Assembly (NCBI GenBank): GCA_026419775.2
Contig: JAOPGA020000623.1
Coordinates: forward strand, 1-64,000
Direction: 5' to 3'
DNA from: Acrasis kona
Lineage: Eukaryota; Heterolobosea; Eutetramitea; Acrasida; Acrasidae
Length of the DNA stretch: 64,000 bases
A model generated the notes under the pieces. It made no database searches and had not been told where the DNA came from. It saw only the letters and a program-made list of their open reading frames with translations. The position numbers were made by a program, and so were the translations under genes. Below are positions 1 through 10,247 of this stretch, piece by piece. Position 1 is the stretch's first letter. Each line of letters opens with the position of its first letter.

Positions 1-268
1 AATCAAGTTTTCATCACAACAAACTGCTTTGAAAATGCATCAATCGCCATCAAAATTAATTTCTGCTCTAAATGTATTTCTCCCTAATTGCTTCACTTGT
101 ATGGTCCACATCATTAGATAGACGTACAGATAATCGTGACACAGGATGGTCTGTCATGCGGGGGGAAAAAGAAGTTCAAATTGGTTACAAAAATAGGAGG
201 AAAGTGGTTGGGAAAGTTGAGACTTTATTTCCTGGTGTTCGTCAAAAATTATTATTCGTCATAATTGA

Positions 269-1624
269 CCGGAAGGGGTTAATTATGCAGATGATGATGC
301 ACTTGATTTTTTAAACGAATCTTTTAATACTATAGGCGCCGTTGCAGGAGTAATCGTCATACTTATAATAATATTATATCTTTTTCGACGGAGGAAGAAG
401 CAATATGGAAGGGTTGCGAATTGTTGGTTCTGCAATAAGAATGTTTTAGTATCACGGGACGATTGGACGTGTCCATTATGTGAACAGTATAATGGATTCA
501 ATAAGCGAACTGGTGATTATGATGTCGTCATTAAGTCAATGTATAAGGAGCCCACAAACATTACATCGAAAGGGGCATTTACTGTATTGTGTGAAAAGTG
601 CGTAGACAATGCAGCCAAAGTAACAGACTTACTGTTACAGTTCAATCCTAAGAATGAACTCGACCACAGAGAAGAGTACGAACGCTACCGAGACAAACTC
701 GACGAAGAGTACCCATTGTGCAATCTATGCACAACATCCGTGGCAAGAAGATTAGAAAGGGAACATTTTTTACCACCAAGACAGCCTTTAGGTTCAAACA
801 CTTTTTGGAAGTTTCAAAACCAATACGATGACACCAGTGTGGTCGCACAAAAATCGACTTTCACACAAAGTGTTCTATTAATAGTAATATCAATAATGAC
901 GTCCATACATCTTGTGCTACTTTATGACAGCAAATATCTTCTCATATCCACAAATGACGTGCACAATGTAGAAGTATATTTTAGTTATGTAGAGTTCGGT
1001 TTGACGATAGTTTCGGCTATTGATTCCATCATGAATGGTCACAGTCTCGGATATTATATTGTAATGTCATGTTTATACTTGTTTAGAGAATTTGGTACGA
1101 ATAGGTATGGTAGATTATATTGTGTACTTATTTCGATTGGTTTGTGCTTCACTGTTATAAAGTTATTTGTTATTGATAGAAAACTCTCTCGAACAAAAGA
1201 GGTGTCGTCGCCTGTCGCCGTATTTGATGATGAATATGTTGATGAAGACAATTATCTTCTCAAATCTAATTTCGTCCCCTCCTACCCGAAAGTTGTTCCA
1301 AATAATATTGTAAGTAAGTCAAGAAATGATGATATGGATATCGACGTTTATCACGAACCTATCGTCCCAACCAAGCCAGTGTTTGTGTTCCAAGGTATAC
1401 CTAAATCAACACAACAGAGGAGAAAAGTCACCGAAACCAAACTTGATCAAGAATTGAACATTGAAGGAATTAGCATAAATGAGAAGACTGAAATAAAGGA
1501 GCATGTAACTCGCCAAGTAGAGGAAAAAGTTGACAATGATCTACCCTTATTGACTAGAGTATTTATTGTGGTCATAATCGTAATCATTTTGATAACAAAT
1601 TTGACAACAATAAATTTGTATTAA
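269..1624 (+). CDS. Ima1/TMEM201-like inner nuclear membrane protein (5' end unresolved)
   Basis: An open frame runs from about 269, after an in-frame TGA, to the TAA at 1622-1624. It starts with a hydrophobic segment (about 332-388) followed by basic residues. Next comes a cysteine-rich zinc-finger region containing NCWFCNK, WTCPLCEQYNGF and later CEKC and CNLC pairs. This is the signature of the Ima1 N-terminal domain shared by fission yeast Ima1 and human TMEM201/SAMP1, which sit in the inner nuclear membrane and help couple centromeres and the cytoskeleton to the nucleus. Several further hydrophobic stretches lie between about 860 and 1175, and a last one is at the extreme C terminus (about 1545-1610). 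No ATG is available before 539 in this frame, so an upstream exon is needed. One frame-consistent option is ATG 72, exon 72-234 and intron 235-275, but its splice sites are weak. Family call is strong; start is uncertain. Confidence 0.8.
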   Translation, partial: PEGVNYADDDALDFLNESFNTIGAVAGVIVILIIILYLFRRRKKQYGRVANCWFCNKNVLVSRDDWTCPLCEQYNGFNKRTGDYDVVIKSMYKEPTNITSKGAFTVLCEKCVDNAAKVTDLLLQFNPKNELDHREEYERYRDKLDEEYPLCNLCTTSVARRLEREHFLPPRQPLGSNTFWKFQNQYDDTSVVAQKSTFTQSVLLIVISIMTSIHLVLLYDSKYLLISTNDVHNVEVYFSYVEFGLTIVSAIDSIMNGHSLGYYIVMSCLYLFREFGTNRYGRLYCVLISIGLCFTVIKLFVIDRKLSRTKEVSSPVAVFDDEYVDEDNYLLKSNFVPSYPKVVPNNIVSKSRNDDMDIDVYHEPIVPTKPVFVFQGIPKSTQQRRKVTETKLDQELNIEGISINEKTEIKEHVTRQVEEKVDNDLPLLTRVFIVVIIVIILITNLTTINLY

Positions 1625-1782
1625 GTACCGATATGCTGCACTATATGATATGTGATCGTGATGTAGGGATGCTATTTTAAATTTAATAAGAGTTTCATTT
1701 GCCTAGTTCTTGTCTTGGGACAGTTCGGTTGACTCTTTATTCTAAATTTAGACCTGTTAAATTGAACTTTCCGATTGAACAA

Positions 1783-2748
1783 ATGGAATACGTGACGCCA
1801 GTCATTGGGTACGTCTACGAAGCAGTAGCAAATCTAGTACCTCAAACACCCACATTTGATGTGTCAATATTGTATGAAATGATACGAAATGCTTCTAACT
1901 TTAATAGTAAGGCAAACCTTGTCATGGCAAAGACCAGATTGAACATTTTGAAAAATGAGAAGACTTTTATATTAAAAAGAGATGAGCCTAGAGTTGCTGA
2001 CTACATGAGACGTGAAAAGAACGAGGAGGTGAGAATTATCACAAAACGGTTTGCAATCTTTCATGTTAAACTAACATTTTAGACTGGTGTATGATCACTA
2101 CATGATAAAAGCTATAGATTTATTACAGATTTATATTGACGTCGCAATAAAAAAAAGAAAATTAGTCGACTCTTCGTAAGTCTCACACAAAGCAGTTTAC
2201 TAACCCTAATCAGACTAATTTGCTCACCGGCACTTTCTGAAGCCCTAACAACAATAATTTTCGCATCCAACCACGTACCTTCAGTGGAACTAGCAAACAT
2301 TAGAGACCTTCTTTCAATCAAGTACGGACAATCTTTTGTGCAAGACGCAGAGATTGACAAGAACAAAACAGTTTCGAAAGCAGTCAAAGAATATTTAATA
2401 CCAACAAACACTGATGATTACAAAGAAAAGTTGTTGAGGCCATATCTTGACAGCATCGCGTTCCAGAATGACATTAAGCTGAGAGTACAATTTGACTCGA
2501 TTTATCCTAACCTACCCGTTGATGAATTTGAGCTGATGAACAAACCAAGTGCGCCGTTAATGGAAGATGGATTTCTTGACGAACCACTCACTGACTGTCT
2601 TGACCACATAAGTGACGAAGAACAAGATGCACCACAACAAGATGACGACGTGGATGAGTTAACTAAAAGAATGCATAATTTGAGGAGCACAACTATTTTG
2701 TTTGATGGAATACCTGTAACATTTGATAACGACTCCTCTGATAAATAA
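1783..2748 (+). CDS. IST1: Ist1-domain protein (ESCRT-III-associated regulator of Vps4)
   Basis: Three exons (1783-2048, 2083-2175, 2214-2748) are joined by 34- and 38-nt introns. Both end in AG behind a CTAAC-like site. Splicing restores the Ist1 domain: an N-terminal helix with KANLVMAKTRLNILKNEKT, then RVADYMRREKNEE, a helix around YMIKAIDLLQIYID, and the block ALTTIIFASNHVPSVELANI followed by LLSIKYGQSF. Ist1 proteins bind ESCRT-III and the Vps4 ATPase during endosomal sorting and membrane scission. The C-terminal tail is acidic and probably disordered. The start at 1783 is the first ATG in the frame; the reading frame stays open upstream to about 1699, so a longer N terminus or an upstream exon is possible. 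Exon structure is confident; the start is moderate. Confidence 0.85.
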
Positions 2749-2781
2749 ATACTGTAATATATATCAATTGATCTGTTTTAA

Positions 2782-4232
2782 TTATTTATTAATATAACGA
2801 AAAGCATTGACAGGGAGCAAGGTGTTATTGTCAATATAAACACATTCTGGGAATGGGAACATTGCATAATTTAGTTCTTTGAATTGCTCAGTTTCATTCT
2901 TGTCAAAGGTCAAGGTTATAATATTTGCTTTGATTTGCACGTTATTTGGAACTACATCCTTTCTAGTTGATGTAGTGATTCTGAATAAATTACCAGGCGA
3001 ACAACAAGGAGCTTTACACTTTGGTGTATTTTTTGTAACAATCGCTCCGACAACATGATCAAAATCAACAGTTATGGTTGCAGATTTGGATGACGTTTGA
3101 CTTTTAACACTTTTGAGAGTAGGCCCCTTGTATGCCACACTCTTTCCATAGATTTGGTTGAGTGCTATTAATGACAAGCGACGACCAACTTCTTGTTTGT
3201 CTTTAGGATGAATGTCCTCACGATCTCCAATGTCCATTGCAGTGGCAAAATAAGTGTGAGGTTGATGGAGTGCCTCCAATTGTGCTAATCTAAATTCGGC
3301 CCAATTGTTTCCTGGTCGGAATCCTGCCAATAACACAAAATAGAACGGAAAGTCGCCCACGTTCCATTTAGCTCTCCAATCACGAATCATTGCCTGAAGT
3401 TGACACGAATAGAGTTTACATACTTTGAGGTCATGGCCGCGCCCTGCGTTGTTTTCACCTTGGTACCAAAGTGCAGCCTTAACGTTGTACTTGAGTAAGG
3501 GAACGATTTGTCCGTTCCACAAATGGTTTGGTTGGGAAGGTCCGTTTGTTTGATTACACTGTTTAATGGCGTCTGGACTACTCCAAACTTGGATGGGCGT
3601 CCCGCCCCATGTTGATTCAATCAAACCAATGGGAACCTCGCCATTAAGTGCTTTGTATATATTTCTAGCAAAAAAATAGCAAGCGGCACTAAATTCTCCA
3701 ATAGATGGATCTGGAACTCTCCACTGTCCACGTACATTGTCGACTGGTTTTGGTGAGTCATTATGAGCGACCTTGAAAAAATGAATATTGGGATAGTTGA
3801 CACTGTCCTTGACTTCCGAACTCGCATTTAAACCACGATTAATGGTAAATTCCATGTTTGATTGTCCACTTTGAATTGTTAGTAGGGATACGTTAGAATC
3901 TACCTGCATAAATATACATCACCAAACATAACATTTTGATAAACTACAACAGAGGCGGTTTTGACCAAAATCTGATACGGGCCACCAGCAGGATAACTCT
4001 TTAAAGTCACTTCCCATTTGCCACTAACAGATTTTGCTTCATAGTTATCAATCACGACCTCACTCTTCCTGAGTTGTATGTTTACGATGCTAGAGGATGT
4101 ACTACCCCAAAGCTTGGTTTTATTACTATTTCTTTGGAGCACCATGTTCGACCCCAATAATGGATACACATGATCATCCTGGCAAATTGTCAGAACAAAA
4201 AGAACTGATAGGAACAGAATGACTTTGATCAT
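2782..4232 (-). CDS. SIAE: Sialate O-acetylesterase (SGNH-type)
   Basis: Two exons, 3904-4232 and 2782-3868, flank a 35-nt intron (3869-3903). The junction rebuilds the catalytic block CSGQSNMEF typical of sialate O-acetylesterases. The protein begins with a hydrophobic signal peptide (MIKVILFLSVLFVLTICQ) and is about 471 aa, close to the family size. Other family marks are LIESTWGGTPIQVW, ALWYQGENNAGRG and a late MDIGDREDIHPKDKQEVGRR carrying the catalytic Asp/His region. The enzyme removes acetyl groups from sialic acids or other sugars in a lysosomal or secreted setting. The gene converges with the Ist1 gene (33 bp between stops) and is divergent from the acetyltransferase at 4300. Confidence 0.9.
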
Positions 4233-4299
4233 TTTGTTTTGATGTGTGTGACAACAAGATGGACAACCCGGAGTGCGGGCATTGAATATATCTCAATCC

Positions 4300-5000
4300 A
4301 TGGCACTAATTGAAGAGCGTGGTGGATATAAAATCGTTCAACTGTCTGACGACCACTTGGATGAATCAACAAATGTTCTCTCTACCGCATTTGCAAATAG
4401 GGATCCTATCGCTAGCTCAGGTGGGTGGACGCCCGAAAGATGCCGACCATTTTGTGAATATTGCATCAAGATAGGGATCAGAGAAAAAATATCCTACTGC
4501 ATTATTGAAAAACAAACAAATCACATTGTGCATGTTCTTGTGAGTTTCGACTACACCACACCACTCGAGTTTGAATGGACTGGCATCGAGATAACTGAGT
4601 ATCAACAAACGTGTGGTCTAGTTATAGCAGGATTAGGTGAGAATTTTAGAAAGGAATATCCAGATGTCAAGCCAAAGGAGGTTTTGCATCTGTGGATGGC
4701 GGGGACATTAGATGTAAGAAATTACTCGAACCACGACTTAAACAGTAGGGTTATGAAGGCAGAGGATTCTTTATTTGGTCTAGTAGGGTACTAGTCGAGC
4801 AAGCAAAAAAACAAGGTTGGAACAAGATTGTGGTTGAAGCAACACATGAGGGTACACATCATGTCCTCGTGCGGAAGCTAGATTTTATTGTCGACACAAC
4901 AATCGTACCAGCTCAAAAATATGAGATATTAGAAAAAATGGGTGCAGCAAAATGTACTTTTCTGATTGGCAACCTCTCCACACCGAAGGAAGAAGGCTAA
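4300..5000 (+). CDS. GNAT-family N-acetyltransferase-like protein
   Basis: Two exons, 4300-4713 and 4749-5000, are joined by a 35-nt intron that ends ACAGTAG. Using the inner AG would put a TAG in frame, so the acceptor at 4748 is preferred. The joined sequence gives LDGYEGRGFFIWSSRVLVEQ, which looks like the acetyl-CoA-binding R/Q-x-x-G-x-G/A loop and helix of GNAT enzymes, followed by AKKQGWNKIVVEAT and a final strand region around LEKMGAAKC. The product is about 221 aa. The substrate cannot be told. The frame is open upstream to about 4273, but the first ATG is at 4300. The family call rests on fold-level pattern only. Confidence 0.6.
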
Positions 5001-5093
5001 TAAAAATTATAATATGAATCAAATGTATTTTTGTATCGTACTTTTTCACTAGAACATGAATCTGCGAAAATGAAAGAATGCAAGTTTTTTTAT

Positions 5094-6069
5094 TCAATAT
5101 TCAACGCAGGCTGATGTAGACGGTAAGTTTGCTTCCCATTTGATTCCAGCCTTTTTGTCTACCAAGACCCATTTGGCAAAGTTAGCAGCTGTTGTGCGCA
5201 CTACTTCCCCCACTGGTTCAATCTCATTATCCAATTCATGTTTCATGTTTCTACACTGTACACCCTTAAGGTCTACACCATAGGCTGTTCTTTGATTGAT
5301 GGCCCAATTCTTGACATCAGGAGTTATAGCGTACACATCCTCAACATCGCCAGCAACAAAAACTAGAGATGGAAGATTTTGTATTTTCATTGCTGAGTTG
5401 CGAGCTGCAGTTGCTTCAAGTATAAGACAACCAGCAAAGACTGGACACAAGAGAGGGGATTTGGGGCTGATAGGTCCTCCGTGTAGCGGATTTGGGTTGC
5501 TAGTCAAAGTATCTTGTGTAACAACGCCAAACTTTCCCACCAATTTATAAACAGATACTCCTGGTGCGAATAGAATTGTTCCTACTACTCTCCTCTTCGC
5601 AATATTCATAAACATGGCAACGTCTTGTAACATTCTTGTGACCAACAATCCACCTGTGGACCAGCCAGAAAGAAGTAAAGGTCTGTCATCTACTCTTGTT
5701 CTATTCTCTACCTGTCCAACAATTACAGCCAAATCCCTGAAGTTAAAAAGGTTCAAACTGTTTCCAACACCTGTAATAGTTTAATATCATGATACTCAAT
5801 CATTTCTTACCAGTGTTTTCACCGTGTTGGGGTAAATCGAAAGAAATGGTACGAATTCCCTTTTCTGCAAATTTTCTGAAAAGTAGCATGTGGTTATCAG
5901 CTCTATCTGCAAATCCATGTACAAATATTAAATCTCCAACACATTTGCCAGTTTTGCAGTTAGTTACTCCATAGCGAAAGTTTACTCCACGTGAGTTAAA
6001 ACGACCTTCCTTGAAATCTTCAAAGCATACTGCAATAGCTACAAGACAAAGCAATATAACAGCTCTCAT
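5094..6069 (-). CDS. Secreted alpha/beta hydrolase (lysophospholipase/monoglyceride-lipase-like)
   Basis: Two exons, 5811-6069 and 5094-5770, are joined by a 40-nt intron (5771-5810). The protein starts with a clear signal peptide (MRAVILLCLVAIAVCFEDF). It then has the oxyanion strand LIFVHGFADRADNH, a FDLPQHGENTG loop and the nucleophile elbow LSGWSTGGLL (G-x-S-x-G with Ser). A late CRNMKHELDNE segment can supply the catalytic His, and VAGDVEDV the acid. This order is typical of Hydrolase_4-type serine hydrolases acting on monoacylglycerols or lysophospholipids. About 311 aa. The exact substrate is not visible. Confidence 0.8.
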
Positions 6070-6082
6070 TTATAATATTTCT

Positions 6083-6349
6083 TCAAGGGTTTTGCGAGTA
6101 AGGAAATTTAACGTGATTTGCTGTGGATGTCGGAGTTGCTGTCAAGGGAAATATAAACTCCGCATGTTTGTTACATGGACAATTGGCAATATTTCCAAAA
6201 TCTCATCATTGTAAAGATATATATGTCAAATGTCAGCCATATCAAATACTCTGTATTCGAGGAAGTATCAATTTTTTAAATTCCAATGTCGATCCACCAC
6301 CAGGTCTGTCTGGTTGCTGCTCAGAGGCTAGTTGAGAAGAGTTAGACAT
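6083..6349 (-). CDS. Possible small spliced gene, unknown
   Basis: On the minus strand an ATG at 6349 opens a frame (MSNSSQLASEQQ...) that stops soon unless a 48-nt GT-AG intron (6202-6249) is removed. After splicing it continues with IANCPCNKHAEFIFP to a TGA at 6083-6085. The product is about 73 aa with a CPC...H group and no recognised domain. The intron size fits its neighbours, but it lacks a clear CTAAC. The gene would end only 13 bp before the start of the downstream hydrolase gene on the same strand. It could equally be chance or a remnant. Confidence 0.3.
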
Positions 6350-6888
6350 GACAATATCCAATTTCTAAAATAATCGATGACAATCTTATTTATTCACACC
6401 ACGGTACACATCATAACACGGCTCATTCCCGTAATAATTAAATATCAGGCTGTAATAAATTTTAGGAAGACAAAGTAAAGGAGCACGGCTCATTCCCTAG
6501 ATATAGTAGCACCCAATCTTCTCATGAAAATTAATACCTTGAGATGTTGTGAAAAGTCAGATAGGATGGAACTAATCCATCATTGGAATCCATAAAAATA
6601 TCGGAATTGTGCGTACAACTTTACTTACAATCGTATCAAGATTCACCAACGGCACCCACATATTTCAATAGTATGTACTTTTTGAACAAATGGTATCAGT
6701 TTTAGGTTTGGGTTTAAACCCAATATATGTTGTGACCAAAGACTTACCTATTATTTCTAGTTGAACATTCCAACATGATTCTAACGTTAAAATCAAATCA
6801 AACCGCACTTCGAAACTAGCGAAATTTAATGGACGAGACGAGAAAATAGAAAAGTAATTAACTCCGTTATTCAAAATTTTTATTACTC
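6350..6888. other. Intergenic stretch, no gene recognised
   Basis: About 540 bp of AT-rich DNA lies between the candidate small gene and the 3' end of the tandem-repeat gene. A 14-bp direct repeat (CACGGCTCATTCCC) occurs near 6417 and 6485. A 16-bp perfect palindrome (TTGGGTTTAAACCCAA) is at 6708-6723. A minus-strand frame at 6665-6874 has no ATG start and no recognisable content. Confidence 0.5.
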
Positions 6889-7281
6889 TTACACTTTCAT
6901 TGCGGTGGCCGAGCCATGCATTTTGCTTCTAGTTATCTGGGAAAGATCATGAACGTTTCCTCCGTTGTCAAGGTCATTTATTCCACCCTTGTTTTTATAT
7001 ACACCAGTAAATGTGCTTCTATCGCTTAGACGATCGAATATAGACCCATTAGAGGTGCTTGGTCTGGTCTTCTTAACAGGTTTGGAATCAGTTACAGATG
7101 GGATTCCTTTACCAGTCTTCATGGATGTGCTGCTTCCGTGCATTTTATTTCTTGTTATTTGTGAAAGGTCGTGGACGTTTCCACCATTGTCTAAATCGTT
7201 TATTCCACCCTTGTTCTTGTATACACCTGTAAATGTGCTTCTGTCGCTTAGACGATCGAAAATACTTTGTTTGCTGCTCAT
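6889..7281 (-). CDS. Small protein with two near-identical p25-alpha/TPPP-like motifs
   Basis: A 130-aa single-exon protein is built from two copies of a roughly 45-residue unit (residues about 6-50 and 80-124). Each contains IFDRLSDRSTFTGVYKNK, then GGINDLDNGG and DLSQITR...KMHGS. The linker is basic and Ser/Thr-rich. The RLSDRSTFTGVYK core resembles the C-terminal RLTDTSKYTGxHK element of p25-alpha (TPPP) tubulin-binding proteins, but the Rossmann-like GxGxGxxGR segment is absent, so family assignment is tentative. The two DNA copies differ at many positions that are mostly synonymous, so both units appear to be under selection. Confidence 0.75.
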   Translation of the reverse strand: MSSKQSIFDRLSDRSTFTGVYKNKGGINDLDNGGNVHDLSQITRNKMHGSSTSMKTGKGIPSVTDSKPVKKTRPSTSNGSIFDRLSDRSTFTGVYKNKGGINDLDNGGNVHDLSQITRSKMHGSATAMKV

Positions 7282-7492
7282 TGTGTTGTTGGTTGTTGTG
7301 TTTATATGTTATCTGAAATGAAGATTTATTGATTTAGCTATTTATGCTCAAGTGACTTGTCTAGCTTTAGGAATTATTATAAATTTAGATTATAAAAATA
7401 GCTTTACAACTACAGTAAAAGTATTGCAAGTATTGATTACTGACCATACACGGATCGCTTATTGACGTCTTATATTCCTGACTTAAGATACA

Positions 7493-7729
7493 CTATAGTT
7501 GATTGTGGGTAATGCAGTAGTACCTTTGTCCACTCTGAAGTTTCACAAAGTTAGTATCATCTAAAGCGCAAATGTCTATGAACGAGCTTGCGGTTGTTAA
7601 CTCATAATTAAAAACATAATTAGGTTTGACTTCATAGGCGGTAAAGCTGTTGCCATTGATGGTTATTGCCGATGTCGAAACGTGCGACAATAGTGAGGCT
7701 AATACGACGAGTAGTACACACTTATGCAT
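7493..7729 (-). CDS. Small secreted protein, unknown
   Basis: A 78-aa ORF starts with a convincing signal peptide (MHKCVLLVVLASLLSHVSTSA), followed by a short mature region with two cysteines and several Tyr/Phe residues. No family is recognised. Its ATG at 7729 overlaps the proposed first exon of the plus-strand gene starting at 7724, so the two genes would share one very short bidirectional promoter. It could also be the first exon of a longer gene whose later exons I cannot identify. Confidence 0.5.
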   Translation of the reverse strand: MHKCVLLVVLASLLSHVSTSAITINGNSFTAYEVKPNYVFNYELTTASSFIDICALDDTNFVKLQSGQRYYCITHNQL

Positions 7730-8165
7730 TTTAACAATTATTTAGTGTACTACGGTTTTGTATCTCAATTAACGACTCCCGGACCTATGAAACTCCTTGG
7801 ACAATTTTGTTTTAGGCGAAATCACACAAACACCACTCGACACAAACCCACCATTACCACCAACATCACCCCCTTCTCGTCCGGATGCAAAAGCTTTAAT
7901 ACTGGGCTTAACACTCGGCCCACTTGGAGGATGTTTGTGCTGTATCGTTCTTATTGTTTTCTTAGTGTGTATATGCTCAAGGAAAGGAAGGAGGCAGCAA
8001 ACCTTAGCATACTCCAGCACAAGCACCCCCATCGCACAACCTATTTCTGTCGCACAGCCCACTTATCAACAAACCTACGCTCAACCAGCATACATACCAA
8101 ATGTGTATTCTCAACCACCAAACATCACCTACGAAGAGAAGCCACTCAACCCCTACAATGTTTGA
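7724..8165 (+). CDS. Single-pass membrane protein with proline-rich tail, unknown
   Basis: The well-supported part is 7816-8165. It encodes a proline-rich ectodomain-like stretch (PPLPPTSPPSRPDAK), one hydrophobic span rich in Gly/Cys/Val (about residues LILGLTLGPLGGC onward), a basic stop-transfer RKGRRQQ, and a tail with repeated Gln/Ala/Pro/Tyr segments (VAQPTYQQTYAQPAY). The region before 7816 ends TTTTGTTTTAG, a good 3' splice site. A frame-consistent first exon is 7724-7754 with intron 7755-7815, but its GTTTTG donor is unusual and the resulting N terminus is not a classical signal peptide. Tails of this kind occur in shisa/WW-binding-type adaptors, though I see no diagnostic motif. Confidence 0.5.
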
Positions 8166-8404
8166 ACGGATTTTTGAAACTGGGTAAAAAATAAATAAAA
8201 GTTATACTTTATTTAAAAAATTCAAAAGTTAAATCGCCTCATATACTTACTTGTTACATCAGAACAACTAACTATTGCTCTTTAAATCCAACAACAATTC
8301 CACTGTGCTGACAACTGCACATAATTGGATACATAATGGTCTTCCATTCAAAATCGAATTATTGTAATTTAAAGTTGACTTGAAGTTCCAAAAATCTATT
8401 GACC

Positions 8405-10236
8405 ATGAACAAAAAATGCACAGGTGATGATTTCTTGGTTGAATATCAGAGGATATTACTTCAAAACCTCGATTCAACACCAAAATCTACGAGTAGCACC
8501 CAACAATCATCAGTGCACAAACCAACCATTAGTTATTTACACAATCTTCACTTGGAGGCAATATTAGACACCGGCTATGCTTGCTCTGATCAAGTACTTC
8601 GAAGCGAAAACAATACTGAAGAATCCGCTCTATTAATGCACGCATATCACACCGGTCTGAAGAAAATTGAGGAAGAGGGCATTAAACATTACGGAGATAC
8701 CTTGGAATACAAATGCGAACGAATCAAAACCGCTAACATTATGAAAGAAAGCATTTTAACAAGGGATGAAATTCTTAACCATGACACACTTGGAGTATTA
8801 TTCTCAAAGGTGACTAATTCATTCCACTCATTTCACTAACATTTCACCAGAGGTCAGTCAAGAAACAAATAATTCCCACAGTACCCACGCCCAAACAAAC
8901 TGTCCATCAACAACAACAACAACAAGTCATTCAAGTAGATGCTGAATCATACGAAGAAGCACCAAGAAAAAACGATTTTCAATCCGCAAAACATTTATAC
9001 AACAAGGACCAAAAAAGAAACGGAAACAATAACACATTCCAAAACAAACCACAGCCAAGGCACTCATCCAATGGAGATGAAACTTTCAATCCAGTCAAGT
9101 CGCTCCCATTGACCGGCTACAATGACAAATTAGCCAATGAAGTCCCGGTGCCCAACAAAACCAAAAAATTTGTAACGCCATTCAAAACACCTCAACCAAC
9201 AGCAACAGCAACCGAACAAAAAACAAATGCCCCACCTGCAAAAAAGAGAAAAGTGGATGGAGAATCATCTACAACTACCACCAATCCTGTATTGGTGAAA
9301 TTATTCGGCAGCGACACCATACCAGAGGACTTACAACATTTGGATGTGAAATTGATCGAAATGATTGCGAGTGAAATTCTAAATAAGGACGTAGGAATAA
9401 GATGGACAGACATTGCGGGATTAGAAGGCGCCAAAAAAGCAGTCATGGAAGCAGTGATATGGCCCATGTTAAGGCCTGACATCTTTCATGGCATTCGTGC
9501 ACCACCAAAGGGTTTGTTACTGTTCGGTCCGCCTGGAACAGGAAAGACGTTGATTGGCAAAGCAATCGCCACAGAAAGCAATGCCACTTTCTTCACCATC
9601 AGCGCCAGTAGCTTGGTGAGCAAGTGGGTGGGTGAGGGAGAACGATTGGTGAGGACCTTATTCAGCGTAGCACGCTACTTATCTCCCAGCGTCATCTTTG
9701 TTGACGAAATTGATTCCCTACTGTCGCAGAGATCAGAGGGAGATGCAGATAACGGCACGCGTCGACTCAAAACAGAGTTCTTGGTTCAGGTGGATGGAGT
9801 TGGCACTGGTGGAGATAATAGCAGAGTGTTATTAGTTGGCGCTACGAATCGACCTGAGGAGTTGGACGAAGCGGTGAGGAGACGTCTCGTCAAGAGGCTC
9901 TATGTTCCTCTGCCTACTGATCAAGCGCGTCACGACATTATCAGGAATCTACTGGATAAGAGCAAATCGAATTATAGTTTGGATCAATGCCAAATCGAAC
10001 GCATCATTGAAATGACTCGTGGATTCAGCGGGAGCGACATGAGCGCATTGGTGAATGAATCAGCGTTGGGTCCCATCAGAGACGTACATGACATTATGAA
10101 CATTGATGCAGCTAACGTGAGACCCATCGCACTATGTGACTTTGAAGCAGCCATGCAACAGATTAGACCAAGCGTAAGCGAGAAGGACATTGGAAGGTAT
10201 TTACAATGGAACGAATCGTTCGGAAGTTTTGGTTAA
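8405..10236 (+). CDS. FIGNL1: Fidgetin-like 1 AAA ATPase
   Basis: Two exons, 8405-8809 and 8851-10236, flank a 41-nt intron that contains CACTAAC. The protein is about 596 aa. A helical N-terminal region is followed by a Gln/Asn-rich linker and an SV40-like nuclear signal (PPAKKRKVDG, around 9232-9261). The AAA module then shows DIAGLEGAKKAVMEAVIWPM, Walker A GPPGTGKT, WVGEGERLVRTLF, Walker B VIFVDEIDSLL, sensor GATNRPEELDEA and the C-terminal VRPIALCDFEAAMQQIRPSV and YLQWNESFG that mark the fidgetin-like group rather than katanin or spastin. FIGNL1 remodels RAD51 filaments and acts in homologous recombination; microtubule severing is possible by family. It converges with NPRL3, with 11 bp between stops. 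Confidence 0.93.
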
Positions 10237-10247
10237 AATTTTATTTT

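Noticed and set aside
2029-2082. GTGAGA donor at 2029 for the Ist1 gene
   Set aside because: Splicing there gives a stop after three codons; the donor at 2049 keeps frame and the Ist1 helix.
4714-4745. Shorter acceptor for the GNAT gene intron (ending 4745)
   Set aside because: It would place TAG directly in frame; the acceptor three bases later gives the conserved GYEGRG reading.
6123-6335. Plus-strand 70-codon frame upstream of the hydrolase
   Set aside because: No family resemblance; the opposite strand offers a spliced frame of better composition.
6708-6723. 16-bp perfect palindrome TTGGGTTTAAACCCAA
   Set aside because: Short, single copy, no promoter or gene end at the right distance; chance is reasonable in AT-rich DNA.
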